In this document: positions 54,757-63,169 of the stretch, one piece after another | How the letters are laid out: every line of letters starts with the position of its first letter | Numbering within the stretch: the stretch's first letter is position 1 | From: Ruegeria sp. 6PALISEP08 | Lineage (GTDB): Bacteria > Pseudomonadota > Alphaproteobacteria > Rhodobacterales > Rhodobacteraceae | Length of the DNA: 64,000 bases | NCBI RefSeq assembly: GCF_001238295.1 | Contig: NZ_LGXZ01000009.1 | Span: 62,001 to 126,000 of the forward strand | Direction: 5' to 3' | Program-made: the position numbers and the translations under genes | Notes under the pieces: model-generated | Told to the model about the DNA's origin: nothing | What the model saw: the letters and a program-made list of their open reading frames with translations, nothing else | Database searches by the model: none

Positions 54757-56475
54757 ATGACGATGTTAAGCAATCTGGCCCCAATTCCTGAACTTTTCGT
54801 GTCGTATGACTCGGCGCAAAAGCTCAAGGTCGAAGCGACGGATCTGACCAGCTGGGACCTGAGCCCGCGCCAAATCTGCGACCTTGAACTTCTGATGAAT
54901 GGCGGTTTCAACCCGCTGAAAGGGTTCCTGAGCGAAGCCGACTACGACAACGTGGTCGAGATTATGCGTTTGGCCGATGGAACGCTGTGGCCGATGCCGA
55001 TCACACTGGATGTCAGCGAGGATTTTGCCCAAGGCATCGAGCTGGGTCAGGACATAGCCCTGCGCGATCAGGAAGGTGTGATCCTGGGCACCATGACTGT
55101 CACTGATCGTTGGACACCTGACAAGGCGCGCGAAGCCGAGAAGGTGTTCGGCGCCGATGACGATGCGCACCCCGCCGTAAACTACCTGCACAACGTTGCA
55201 GGTAAGGTCTATCTGGGTGGCCCGGTCGTTGGAATCCAACAGCCCATTCACTATGACTTCCGCGGCCGCCGCGATACGCCAAACGAGCTGCGCGCTTATT
55301 TCCGCAAGCTGGGCTGGCGTCGGATCGTTGCGTTCCAAACCCGCAACCCCTTGCACCGCGCGCATCAGGAACTGACCTTCCGCGCCGCAAAGGAAGCGCA
55401 GGCCAACCTGCTGATCCACCCGGTTGTCGGCATGACCAAGCCGGGCGACGTTGATCACTTCACCCGTGTGCGTTGTTATGAGGCGGTGCTGGACAAATAT
55501 CCGGCCTCGACCACGTCGATGTCGCTGCTGAACCTGGCGATGCGTATGGCTGGCCCGCGCGAGGCGGTCTGGCACGGACTGATCCGCGCCAATCACGGTT
55601 GCACGCACTTTATCGTTGGTCGTGACCATGCAGGCCCCGGCAAGAACTCGGCTGGTGAAGACTTCTATGGCCCCTATGATGCGCAGGAATTGTTCCGCCA
55701 GTATCAGGATGAAATCGGCGTCGAGATGGTTGATTTCAAGCACATGGTCTATGTGCAGGAACGCGCGCAGTACGAGCCGAATGACGAGATTCTCGACAAG
55801 GATGATGTCACGATCCTGAACATTTCGGGCACCGAACTGCGCCGTCGTCTGGCCGAAGGTCTGGAAATCCCCGAATGGTTCAGCTTCCCTGAGGTTGTGA
55901 CCGAACTGCGCAAGACCAAGCCACCGCGCAGCCAGCAGGGCTTCACCGTGTTCTTCACTGGTTTCTCGGGTTCGGGCAAGTCGACCATCGCCAACGCGTT
56001 GATGGTCAAGCTGATGGAGATGGGCGGCCGCCCCGTGACGTTGTTGGATGGCGATATCGTGCGCAAGAACCTCTCGTCGGAACTGGGCTTCTCGAAAGAG
56101 CACCGCGATCTGAACATCCGTCGGATCGGCTATGTGGCCTCGGAAATCACCAAAAACGGCGGCATTGCAATCTGTGCGCCCATCGCGCCCTACGCCACCA
56201 CCCGCCGGGCGGTTCGCGAAGAGATCGAACAGTTCGGTGCCTTCTGCGAGATCCACGTCGCGACCACCATCGAGGAATGCGAACGCCGCGACCGCAAGGG
56301 CCTGTACAAGCTGGCACGCGAGGGCAAGATCAAGGAGTTCACCGGCATCTCGGATCCATATGACGTGCCGCAAAACCCGGAGCTGCGCGTCGAGACCGAG
56401 AATGTCGAGGTCGACAACTGCGCCCACCAGGTTCTGCTGAAACTGGAAAGCATGGGCCTGATCGCTGCAAGCTGA
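54757..56475 (+). CDS. Bifunctional sulfate adenylyltransferase / adenylylsulfate kinase
   Basis: Activates sulfate to APS and then phosphorylates it to PAPS. A 572-residue Sat-CysC fusion. The N-terminal ATP sulfurylase has a PUA-like start, QTRNPLHRAHQEL with the HxxH active site, and GRDHAGPG. The C-terminal APS kinase starts near residue 390 with the P-loop GFSGSGKST, followed by LLDGDIVRKNLSSELGFSKEHRDLN and TGISDPYD. The kinase domain appears intact. The start is the ATG at 54757 or at 54763; neither has a strong ribosome site. A terminator follows. Confidence 0.95.
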   Translation: MTMLSNLAPIPELFVSYDSAQKLKVEATDLTSWDLSPRQICDLELLMNGGFNPLKGFLSEADYDNVVEIMRLADGTLWPMPITLDVSEDFAQGIELGQDIALRDQEGVILGTMTVTDRWTPDKAREAEKVFGADDDAHPAVNYLHNVAGKVYLGGPVVGIQQPIHYDFRGRRDTPNELRAYFRKLGWRRIVAFQTRNPLHRAHQELTFRAAKEAQANLLIHPVVGMTKPGDVDHFTRVRCYEAVLDKYPASTTSMSLLNLAMRMAGPREAVWHGLIRANHGCTHFIVGRDHAGPGKNSAGEDFYGPYDAQELFRQYQDEIGVEMVDFKHMVYVQERAQYEPNDEILDKDDVTILNISGTELRRRLAEGLEIPEWFSFPEVVTELRKTKPPRSQQGFTVFFTGFSGSGKSTIANALMVKLMEMGGRPVTLLDGDIVRKNLSSELGFSKEHRDLNIRRIGYVASEITKNGGIAICAPIAPYATTRRAVREEIEQFGAFCEIHVATTIEECERRDRKGLYKLAREGKIKEFTGISDPYDVPQNPELRVETENVEVDNCAHQVLLKLESMGLIAAS

Positions 56476-56496
56476 CGTCAGCGAACCAAGACTTTT

Positions 56497-56525
56497 CGGC
56501 CTCCGGTTTCCGGGGGCCGTTTTTG
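56497..56525 (+). terminator. Intrinsic terminator of the sulfate-activation gene
   Basis: A 10 bp GC stem (CGGCCTCCGG / CCGGGGGCCG, one T-G pair) with a 3 nt loop, followed by TTTTTGTTTGT. Strong rho-independent terminator. Confidence 0.9.
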
Positions 56526-56592
56526 TTTGTCCTGATTGACAAGCGCTGCCTGAATTGGTGCTGTGCGACAAGAAACAGGGTGAAATTTTGCC

Positions 56593-57447
56593 GTGACACA
56601 CAGATTGCCCACCATTGCCAGTTTCTGGTTCGGATCCGATCTGAGCTGGCTGGAGCAGCTGTGTATTCAGTCTTTTCTGGATCAGGGGCACGCGTTCGAT
56701 CTGTATCTTTCTCACGAGGTTCAGGGCATCCCCGCGGGTGTTCACACACGCCCGGCAAGCGCAATTTTCTGGCCCCCACCCTATCCTCTACAACCGGGCG
56801 ACCGGCAGGGTGTGGCTGTGTTCTCTGATATTTTCCGACTGCATCTGATGCGTCAGAGCGATACCATTTGGGTCGATCTTGATGCCTATTGCGTACGGGC
56901 TTTTCGCTCTTTTTCGGACTGGGTGTTTGCGCACTCCAAAACCAATGATTTCCCGACAGGTGTTCTGCGCCTGCCTCAGAACTCACAGACGCTTGCGCTG
57001 ATGTTGGATTTCGTGATGTCGGCTAACCCAACCCAGCCTTGGCGCGGTCGGCAAGTGAGGCGCCACAATCGCGAGCGGATTGCAAAGGGCGAAAGCTGGG
57101 GCATCGAATCTCTGCCCTGGGGCAGTTCGGGGCCCAAAGCCTTTGGACACTTCCTGCGCCAAACTGGTGAAGACAGTCACGCGATGGCGGCCAAATCCCT
57201 CTATCCGTTGGCACCAGCCGAGCTTTGGAAACTGCATGATCCGAACGTGGTGCCGGACGAGATCGAAGGAGAGGCTACGCATTCGGTCCATGTCTATGGC
57301 CACCAGAAAAAATTGCTGGCTATCCAACTGGCTGGTTTACCGGTTCCGGGATCTTATCTGGACACGCTTTGTACCCGACACGGGATTGACCCTCGAGCCG
57401 CTCCGATCAAACCACTGGATTGGATGCGGCCCGCTCCACGGGTCTAG
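56593..57447 (+). CDS. Glycosyltransferase-like protein with DxD motif
   Basis: 284 residues from a GTG start with a weak AGGG upstream. It begins IASFWFGSDLSWLEQLCIQSF, then has FSDIFRLHLMRQSDTIWVDLD with a DxD motif at Asp95/Asp97. This is the layout of GT32 (OCH1/alpha-1,4-galactosyltransferase-like) enzymes, where DxD binds the metal and nucleotide sugar. The C-terminal half has a HSVHVYGH segment. The acceptor is unknown; a surface polysaccharide or lipid is plausible. It lies after the sat-cysC terminator and so is transcribed separately. Confidence 0.72.
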   Translation: MTHRLPTIASFWFGSDLSWLEQLCIQSFLDQGHAFDLYLSHEVQGIPAGVHTRPASAIFWPPPYPLQPGDRQGVAVFSDIFRLHLMRQSDTIWVDLDAYCVRAFRSFSDWVFAHSKTNDFPTGVLRLPQNSQTLALMLDFVMSANPTQPWRGRQVRRHNRERIAKGESWGIESLPWGSSGPKAFGHFLRQTGEDSHAMAAKSLYPLAPAELWKLHDPNVVPDEIEGEATHSVHVYGHQKKLLAIQLAGLPVPGSYLDTLCTRHGIDPRAAPIKPLDWMRPAPRV

Positions 57448-57497
57448 GGGCAGGATACTATTTCGATTCCCGGCCTACGATCGCCTTGCCCGGCCCC

Positions 57498-58385
57498 TCA
57501 ACGCACATCCTCTGGCAGATCGACTTGCCCGCGCATCAGGATATGTCCCTCACCAGCGACCCTGATTCCGGTCATGGTGTCCGCCGGGCCAACGCGGGTA
57601 ACAGTGGCTTGTCCGGGGCGGCCCATGTCGTGCCCCTGTTCCGCGATGAATCCGTCTTTGGTCATCAGGCCATATTTCCAGAGATACGCTGCCATGGCCC
57701 CGGTGGCGGACCCGGTGAACGGGTCTTCGGGCGGGCTGGGTGGGGCCAGAAGCAGGCGCGAGAACGTATCACCTGCGTCGGTGGCCCCTTGTAACGTCAC
57801 GAGAAACGGTTCGGCCATATCCGAACCTGAAAAGCCCGCAGCCTCCGCCACTTTTCTCAAAGGACCTTCAACCAGTTGAGCCGCGCGCAAAGCGGCATGG
57901 TCGCGCAGGACGGTGATGCAGAACGGTAATCCGGTCGATACAAGCTGCGGCTGTGAGATAATGGCGTCAGGCGGCAGATTTACGGCTGCGGCCACCAGAT
58001 CGGCAGGCACATGCGGGCCGAATTGCGGGGCAACCTGGGTCATTTCAATCTGCGCGCCTTTCAGTCGAATCGACACTATCCCCGCACCGGTTTCCAGCGT
58101 CAGGCTCTCGCCCTCAATCATCCCGCGAGACCGCATGGCAGCCACGGTGGCAATTGTTGGATGCCCGGCAAAGGGAATTTCCCGGCTGGCCAGAAAATAC
58201 CGCACGCGGATATCAGCAATGTCGGATGGTCCGGTAAAGGTGCATTCGACCAGGGAGGTTTCGCGCACATAGGCCATGCAGACCTGTTCGGACAGAAGCG
58301 CGCCGTTATGAACCACGGCGCATCCGTTTCCGCCAAAGGCGCGGTCGCTAAAGGCGTCTACCCAATCGAATTCGAACCAGCTCAT
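57498..58385 (-). CDS. PhzF family protein
   Basis: 295 residues from the ATG at 58385 (TCAGGA upstream); the extension to 58433 is rejected. It has the PhzF fold: an N-terminal FDWVDAFSDRAFGGNGCAVV, the catalytic-Glu segment ETSLVECTF (Glu47), VRYFLASREIPFAGHPT, and the C-terminal half with DPFTGSATGAMAAYLW and a final QGHDMGRPG motif. Members catalyse isomerisation or epimerisation-type reactions; PhzF itself acts in phenazine synthesis, but most homologues have unknown substrates. No phenazine genes are nearby. Confidence 0.9.
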   Translation of the reverse strand: MSWFEFDWVDAFSDRAFGGNGCAVVHNGALLSEQVCMAYVRETSLVECTFTGPSDIADIRVRYFLASREIPFAGHPTIATVAAMRSRGMIEGESLTLETGAGIVSIRLKGAQIEMTQVAPQFGPHVPADLVAAAVNLPPDAIISQPQLVSTGLPFCITVLRDHAALRAAQLVEGPLRKVAEAAGFSGSDMAEPFLVTLQGATDAGDTFSRLLLAPPSPPEDPFTGSATGAMAAYLWKYGLMTKDGFIAEQGHDMGRPGQATVTRVGPADTMTGIRVAGEGHILMRGQVDLPEDVR

Positions 58386-58486
58386 GCGATAAAATCCTGA
58401 CTGAACATTCCGGCAGATTTCGCCGATGCTCATGTGTCGCGCGTGTCACTGGGAATGTCACGCCCCAAAAGGCGTTGGTGGGCCGT

Positions 58487-58711
58487 TCAGTGAACGGCCA
58501 CCGGGGACAGGTCATGCTGACGCGCCAGCACAAAGGCCAGCTTGCGGTCGGCCACAAGCGCCAGTTGCTGCCCATCGGAATCATGTACAGCATAAAGCTG
58601 ATCCAGATCCCCTGCCTGATCGCGCAGATCACGCGGCAGATCGGCGACCTCGACTGTTTTTACATAAACAATACGGTCGCCTTCGGTGTTGATTTCAATC
58701 GGTGTATTCAT
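58487..58711 (-). CDS. DUF1150 family protein
   Basis: A 74-residue protein matching DUF1150: VYVKTVEVADLPRDLRDQA, LYAVHDSDGQQLALVADRKLAFVLARQHDL. It starts 5 nt after the hsp20 stop, and its AAGGGG ribosome site overlaps the end of hsp20. The hsp20-DUF1150 pair is recurrent in alphaproteobacteria, so a role in heat stress is likely, though no function is established. Confidence 0.9.
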   Translation of the reverse strand: MNTPIEINTEGDRIVYVKTVEVADLPRDLRDQAGDLDQLYAVHDSDGQQLALVADRKLAFVLARQHDLSPVAVH

Positions 58712-58716
58712 TGCTC

Positions 58717-59130
58717 TTACCCCTTCCGTATGTTGATGGTCTGCACCACGGTTTCCGGCACGGCGCGGGTCAGATCCACATGAAGCAGACCGTTTTCCAT
58801 GATCGCCTCGCCCACTTCGACACCGTCAGCCAGCACAAACATGCGCTGAAATTGACGCGCCGCAATGCCGCGATGCAGGAATATGCGCCCCTCGCTGTCG
58901 TCGCGTTGACGGCCCCGGATCACCAGTTGGCGATCCTCGATGGTGATCGACATGTCCTCTTCGGCGAACCCCGCCACCGCAAGGGTGATGCGGTAGGAAA
59001 AGTCCGAAGTCTGTTCGATGTTATAGGGCGGATACCCTTCGTTGCCAGCCTTTGCAGACCGTTCCAGAAGGCGTTCCAACTGCTCGAACCCCAAAAGATG
59101 CGGGTATGAGCCCAAGGTAAGTTTCGACAC
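58717..59130 (-). CDS. Small heat-shock protein, Hsp20/IbpA family
   Basis: 137 residues from a GTG start at 59130, chosen because AAAGGA is 9 nt upstream and the frame then reads SKLTLGSYPHLLGFEQLERL like other family members; the track extension to 59415 is rejected. The alpha-crystallin domain runs from NIEQTSDFSYRITLAVAGF through LVIRGRQRDD, FLHRGIAARQFQRMFVLADGVEV to LLHVDLTRAVPE, ending with a short INIRKG tail rather than a long IxI extension. It is an ATP-independent holdase. Co-transcribed with DUF1150 from a sigma32-like promoter. Confidence 0.93.
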   Translation of the reverse strand: MSKLTLGSYPHLLGFEQLERLLERSAKAGNEGYPPYNIEQTSDFSYRITLAVAGFAEEDMSITIEDRQLVIRGRQRDDSEGRIFLHRGIAARQFQRMFVLADGVEVGEAIMENGLLHVDLTRAVPETVVQTINIRKG

Positions 59131-59198
59131 GTATTTTCGTCCTTTATTGTCAAAGCGACGTGGTGTGCGGCCCCGTTCTGGCAACCGCCTGTAATAGA

Positions 59199-59227
59199 AT
59201 ATGGGAAGAAACCAGGATGTCCACAAG
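59199..59227 (-). promoter_or_regulatory. RpoH (sigma32)-type promoter of hsp20
   Basis: On the minus strand CTTG (59227-59224, within CCTTGTGG) is followed, with standard sigma32 spacing (15 nt after the heptamer CTTGTGG), by CCCATAT (59205-59199). The consensus is CTTGAAA-N13-17-CCCATnT. A start site near 59190 would give a ~60 nt leader to the hsp20 GTG. Confidence 0.7.
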
Positions 59228-59293
59228 GTCTGGCGCGATAACGTCTTACACACTATCCTGTTGGGTAAGCACCACAACAAACCCGAGTCACCA

Positions 59294-59518
59294 ATGAACG
59301 CGCCCACCGATCTTTCGATGAAAACAGATGAAGTTCTGCGGGTCGAGCTGGAGGTTTTCCGCCGCCAGCACCGCGATCTGGATGAAGCGATTGAAGCGCT
59401 GCATGACCGGGGCACTGCTGATCAGCTGACGTTACGGCGGCTGAAAAAAGAGAAACTGCGCCTGAAAGACATCATCCGCATCATCGAAGACCGCCTGACC
59501 CCCGATATCATCGCCTGA
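59294..59518 (+). CDS. DUF465 (YdcH) family protein
   Basis: A 74-residue protein from the ATG at 59294 (the MKTDEVL start eight codons later is also possible; the frame to 59201 is rejected). It is helical, with the DUF465 pattern VELEVFRRQHRDLDEAIEALHD followed by LTLRRLKKEKLRLKDIIRIIEDRL, forming a short helical hairpin. The function is unknown. It is divergent from hsp20 and followed 76 nt later by purE. Confidence 0.88.
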   Translation: MNAPTDLSMKTDEVLRVELEVFRRQHRDLDEAIEALHDRGTADQLTLRRLKKEKLRLKDIIRIIEDRLTPDIIA

Positions 59519-59594
59519 ACACCCTGCAGCGCATTGCCAGAGAACCGGATTTGGCTATAGTGCGCGCTCTTTCTGAGCGCAGGGACAAAAGCGG

Positions 59595-60083
59595 ATGAGC
59601 GATGTGAAAGTGGGGATCATCATGGGCAGCCAGTCGGACTGGCCCACGATGAAGGAAGCGGCAGATATTCTGGATGAATTGGGCGTCGCTTATGAAAAAC
59701 GTATCGTGTCGGCCCACCGCACGCCAGATCGGCTGTGGGACTATGGCAAGACCGCAGTATCGCGCGGTTTGCAAGTGATTGTCGCGGGCGCTGGCGGTGC
59801 CGCGCATCTGCCGGGCATGATGGCATCGAAAACGCGGGTACCGGTTATTGGTGTGCCGGTGCAGACGCGCGCCCTGTTGGGCGTGGACTCGCTTTATTCC
59901 ATTGTGCAGATGCCCAAAGGTTTTCCTGTGGCAACCATGGCGATCGGGTCTGCTGGGGGTGCCAATGCCGGCCTGATGGCGGCGGGTATTCTGGCACTGC
60001 AGGATACGGCATTGGCCAATCGGTTGGATGCATGGCGCGAGGCTCTGTCAGCTTCGATCCCCGAGGAGCCTGTCAATGACTGA
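59595..60083 (+). CDS. purE: N5-carboxyaminoimidazole ribonucleotide mutase
   Basis: Class I PurE of purine synthesis: converts N5-CAIR (made by PurK) to CAIR. 162 residues with the [12 protein letters not shown] signature, [15 protein letters not shown] with the catalytic His, and [14 protein letters not shown]. The ribosome site is AGGGA. purK follows, overlapping by 8 nt. The pairing with PurK confirms the two-step, class I route. Confidence 0.96.
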   Translation: MSDVKVGIIMGSQSDWPTMKEAADILDELGVAYEKRIVSAHRTPDRLWDYGKTAVSRGLQVIVAGAGGAAHLPGMMASKTRVPVIGVPVQTRALLGVDSLYSIVQMPKGFPVATMAIGSAGGANAGLMAAGILALQDTALANRLDAWREALSASIPEEPVND

Positions 60084-61143
60084 AGCACTGCAAACCGGCG
60101 CGGTAATCGGGATCTTGGGGGGCGGTCAGCTGGGTCGGATGCTGTCTGTGGCGGCCTCCAGACTGGGCTTTGTCAGCCATATATATGAGCCGGGCGCAAA
60201 CCCACCCGCTGGGCAGGTTGCAGATCGGGTTACAACGGCGTCTTATGACGATGTCAACGCCTTGAAAGACTTTGCCGATGCAGTGGATGTCATCACCTAT
60301 GAGTTCGAAAACATCCCGACAGAAGCTCTGGACATTCTGGAAGCCCACCGCCCGATCCGCCCCGGGCGCGAGGCACTGCGGGTCAGTCAGGATCGTTTGA
60401 CAGAGAAGAATTTTCTGCAAAACCTGGGTCTGAAAACGGCCGCTTTCGCCGATGTAACCGATCAGGACAGCTTGAACGCAGCGATTGGACAAATCGGGAC
60501 GCCTGCCATCCTCAAGACCCGCCGCTTTGGCTATGACGGTAAGGGCCAAGCCCGGCTGCGTAACACTGAAGGTGCAGGGGCTGCTCTGGCCGACATGGCC
60601 GGTGCGCCTGCAATTCTGGAAGGGTTCGTGGATTTCTCGCACGAGGTGTCGATCATCGCAGCACGCGGGTTGGATGGTCAGGTGGCCTGTTTCGATCCGG
60701 GCGAGAATGTGCACCGGGACGGTATCCTGCACACCACCACCATCCCCGCCCGCCTGTCCCCTGCCCAGCGCACCGACGCAATCCTTCTGGCGGCCAACAT
60801 CCTGAACGCATTGGAGTATGTCGGTGTCATGGGGGTTGAACTGTTCGTGACACCCGGCGGTCTGATCGTGAACGAGATCGCACCGCGTGTGCATAATTCG
60901 GGCCACTGGACACAGAATGGCTGTGCCGTGGATCAATTCGAACAGCACATCCGTGCGGTTGCGGGCTGGCCCCTGGGGGATGGACAACGTCATTCGGATG
61001 TAGTGATGGAAAACCTGATCGGCAACGACATGGACCGCGTGCCCGAACTGGCCCGCGAGCGAGACGTGGCGCTGCATCTTTACGGCAAGGCCGAGATCAA
61101 AGCCGGGCGCAAGATGGGGCATTTCAACCGTATCAAACGCTGA
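60076..61143 (+). CDS. purK: N5-carboxyaminoimidazole ribonucleotide synthase
   Basis: ATP-grasp enzyme that carboxylates AIR with bicarbonate. 355 residues from the ATG at 60076, which has GAGGAG upstream; the track start at 60028 is inside purE. Motifs: [58 protein letters not shown] and [18 protein letters not shown]. Overlap with purE implies coupled translation. A short hairpin and a conserved-looking element follow. Confidence 0.96.
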   Translation: MTEALQTGAVIGILGGGQLGRMLSVAASRLGFVSHIYEPGANPPAGQVADRVTTASYDDVNALKDFADAVDVITYEFENIPTEALDILEAHRPIRPGREALRVSQDRLTEKNFLQNLGLKTAAFADVTDQDSLNAAIGQIGTPAILKTRRFGYDGKGQARLRNTEGAGAALADMAGAPAILEGFVDFSHEVSIIAARGLDGQVACFDPGENVHRDGILHTTTIPARLSPAQRTDAILLAANILNALEYVGVMGVELFVTPGGLIVNEIAPRVHNSGHWTQNGCAVDQFEQHIRAVAGWPLGDGQRHSDVVMENLIGNDMDRVPELARERDVALHLYGKAEIKAGRKMGHFNRIKR

Positions 61144-61148
61144 GGGTA

Positions 61149-61198
61149 TCGCGCAAATGCGCGACGCCTTCGGCGAGAGTATTTGGGAAAAGATGAAG
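61149..61198. other. Intergenic 3' element: two hairpins plus GAGTATTTGGG motif
   Basis: After purK: TCGCGC-AAAT-GCGCGA (61149-61164), then CGCC-TTC-GGCG (61165-61175), then GAGTATTTGGGAAAAGATGA from 61177. I recall close variants of this composite at gene ends in other Rhodobacteraceae, so it is probably a terminator-like or repeated 3' element between convergent genes. Confidence 0.45.
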
Positions 61199-61209
61199 AC
61201 TTTTTGTGC

Positions 61210-62361
61210 CTAGCCCACAAACCGTGCGGCGATGTCACCTGACATATAGCTGACGCGCCCACCGGCCAGGGTTGCCGCGACCCGATGGGTTTCCGCATCC
61301 AGTATGACCAGATCTGCGCGTTTGCCCACGGCCAGCGTGCCCCGGTCTTGCAAGTCCAGCACCCGTGCGGGGCCGGATGAGATCAGCGCCCATGCACTGG
61401 CCAGATCCAGCAAGCCGGTTTTGGTCAGCATCAGCGCCGCACGGCGCGGGCTGGGATAATGGTAATCCGAGGCCAGCGCATCGCAGAGTCCCATGGCAAT
61501 CAGCTCGACTGCACTTGCGTTGCCTTTATGCGATCCACCCCGCACCACATTGGGGGAACCAAGGATGATGTGATCCCCGGCGGAACGCGCGGTCTCAGCA
61601 GCCTCAAGCGTTTCCGGGAACTCGGAAATGCAGATGCCCCGGTCGCGCCACCATGCCCGTGTCTCGGCGGTAGCGTCATCATGGCTGCCCAGACGCACAC
61701 CCATTTCGATGAGTTCAGCGCTAAGTGCTTCGATTGCAACCGGCACCTCGCTCCTGCGGGCGTGCATGTTGAGCAACATCTCAAAATGCGCATCCGGATT
61801 GCGTCCGGCCTTCAACGCCTGCCCGGTCAGGCGCGGCGGTTTCTTGCCCTGTGCCAAACGATCATGTGGCAGGTGATCATTGAAAACCACGTACGGCACC
61901 TGCCAATCGGCGATACGGCGGGCCAGACCGTCGTAGTCCTCGAGCATATTGGTCTCGAACCGCAATTGCGGGATCAGATCGGTGACCGTGCTTTCCTTAA
62001 CGGCAGCAATGGCCTGAAACACCTGCGCGGCAAATTCCGGACCCCGCACACCGCCTTCCCAGCTGTAGAATTGGGCGAGCACCGCGGTGGTAATGCCGTT
62101 TGCAGCAAGCTCGGTTTCGACCGACAGAATACCTTCATTCATCTGCTTCATCGCACCCCGGCGCGGTGCGATATGGCGTTCGAACCCATCCCCATGCAGA
62201 TCGATGATGCCGGGCAGGACAAGATATCCGGTCAGATCAACCCTACGCCCCGCAGACTCTGCCTGTATTGCGCCGTCGGCAATGGTCAGATCAGCGCAGG
62301 ACAAGCCCTCGCCCGACAACAGTACATCTGCGCCGGTCATAGTCAGCTCTAATGAGGTCAT
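61210..62361 (-). CDS. phnM: Alpha-D-ribose 1-methylphosphonate 5-triphosphate diphosphatase PhnM
   Basis: 383 residues from the ATG at 62361; the upstream extension lies in the lipase gene. An amidohydrolase-fold enzyme of the carbon-phosphorus lyase pathway, cleaving diphosphate from the ribose triphosphate intermediate. Motifs: [70 protein letters not shown] and LASDYHYPS. No other phn genes are here, so this copy is detached from a C-P lyase operon. It overlaps the upstream lipase gene by ATGA, which is an odd pairing. Confidence 0.9.
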   Translation of the reverse strand: MTSLELTMTGADVLLSGEGLSCADLTIADGAIQAESAGRRVDLTGYLVLPGIIDLHGDGFERHIAPRRGAMKQMNEGILSVETELAANGITTAVLAQFYSWEGGVRGPEFAAQVFQAIAAVKESTVTDLIPQLRFETNMLEDYDGLARRIADWQVPYVVFNDHLPHDRLAQGKKPPRLTGQALKAGRNPDAHFEMLLNMHARRSEVPVAIEALSAELIEMGVRLGSHDDATAETRAWWRDRGICISEFPETLEAAETARSAGDHIILGSPNVVRGGSHKGNASAVELIAMGLCDALASDYHYPSPRRAALMLTKTGLLDLASAWALISSGPARVLDLQDRGTLAVGKRADLVILDAETHRVAATLAGGRVSYMSGDIAARFVG

Positions 62362-63131
62362 CTTGTGGGCTCCGAGTCCGGCTCCGAGCAATCCTGCCCT
62401 ATACAAATCTCGTCTATTATTTCCATCACACCGTCCAGCCAAGTGATCTGCGGATCGAACTGGCCAAATTCAATGAAATGCAGCACCTGAGCCATTACGC
62501 GCGGGTTGTTCATCATGAAGGTATGGGTCACGGGCAAGACAAGATGATCGGCCATGCCCTCAACCTTGGTGCTTTCGACCGAAACCTTGCCATCATCAGG
62601 CCCGTCGATCAGCGAGGAAAACACGAGGTTCAGGGATTCGTCCCCTGCAATGACCCCCAGTTCGAAATCCACCGGAGGTAGCCGTCGGGGGATACCTTCT
62701 GGGCCTGTACTCAGTTGCAGGCCTGCTGGACCGTTCAGATATCCGAACACCTCCCACGCGCTGAGTTCGTCGACCAGCTGACTGCCTTGATTAGGTGGGC
62801 CCAGCATGACGGCGCGGCCCATGTTGGAAGGGTGATGATCCTTTAACCAATACCGCAGCAGGATGCCGCCCATGGAATGCGCCACAACATTAACTTTATC
62901 TTCTCCGCACGCGGCAAAGGCGTCCGGAAGGGTCTGTTCAGCCAATTCCGGAATGCCAATTTCGGTCGAGGGGTATCCGTGGCGCACAACGGTGTAGCCA
63001 TGTGCCTCGAACAACTCCTCCATCACCGCAAACGAAGCCTCGGTCCGGGCAAGCCCATGCAGCAGCACCACGCATTTCGCGCTGGCGGCAAACGGGAAAA
63101 GGCACAAAAGCAAGGCGGTCAGAAGTCTCAT
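62358..63131 (-). CDS. Secreted alpha/beta hydrolase, lipase-like
   Basis: 257 residues from the ATG at 63131; the long frame to 63431 is rejected. Residues 1-18 form a signal peptide ([16 protein letters not shown]). The fold motifs are LLHGLART at the oxyanion strand, [13 protein letters not shown] with nucleophile Ser86, and a C-terminal [10 protein letters not shown] containing the probable catalytic His. Similar proteins are triacylglycerol lipases or acyltransferases; the substrate is unknown. It is translationally coupled to phnM, so a periplasmic step related to phosphonate or phospholipid use is conceivable but unproven. Confidence 0.84.
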   Translation of the reverse strand: MRLLTALLLCLFPFAASAKCVVLLHGLARTEASFAVMEELFEAHGYTVVRHGYPSTEIGIPELAEQTLPDAFAACGEDKVNVVAHSMGGILLRYWLKDHHPSNMGRAVMLGPPNQGSQLVDELSAWEVFGYLNGPAGLQLSTGPEGIPRRLPPVDFELGVIAGDESLNLVFSSLIDGPDDGKVSVESTKVEGMADHLVLPVTHTFMMNNPRVMAQVLHFIEFGQFDPQITWLDGVMEIIDEICIGQDCSEPDSEPTR

Positions 63132-63169
63132 AACCGCCAGATAAAGCCTATGAGCCGCTGATGAAAGAC

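Noticed and set aside
54766-56745. 659-codon open frame on the minus strand
   Set aside because: Antisense to the Sat-CysC fusion, which is certain.
58717-59415. 232-codon version of hsp20
   Set aside because: The extension overlaps the promoter and the divergent DUF465 gene; the GTG at 59130 has a strong ribosome site.
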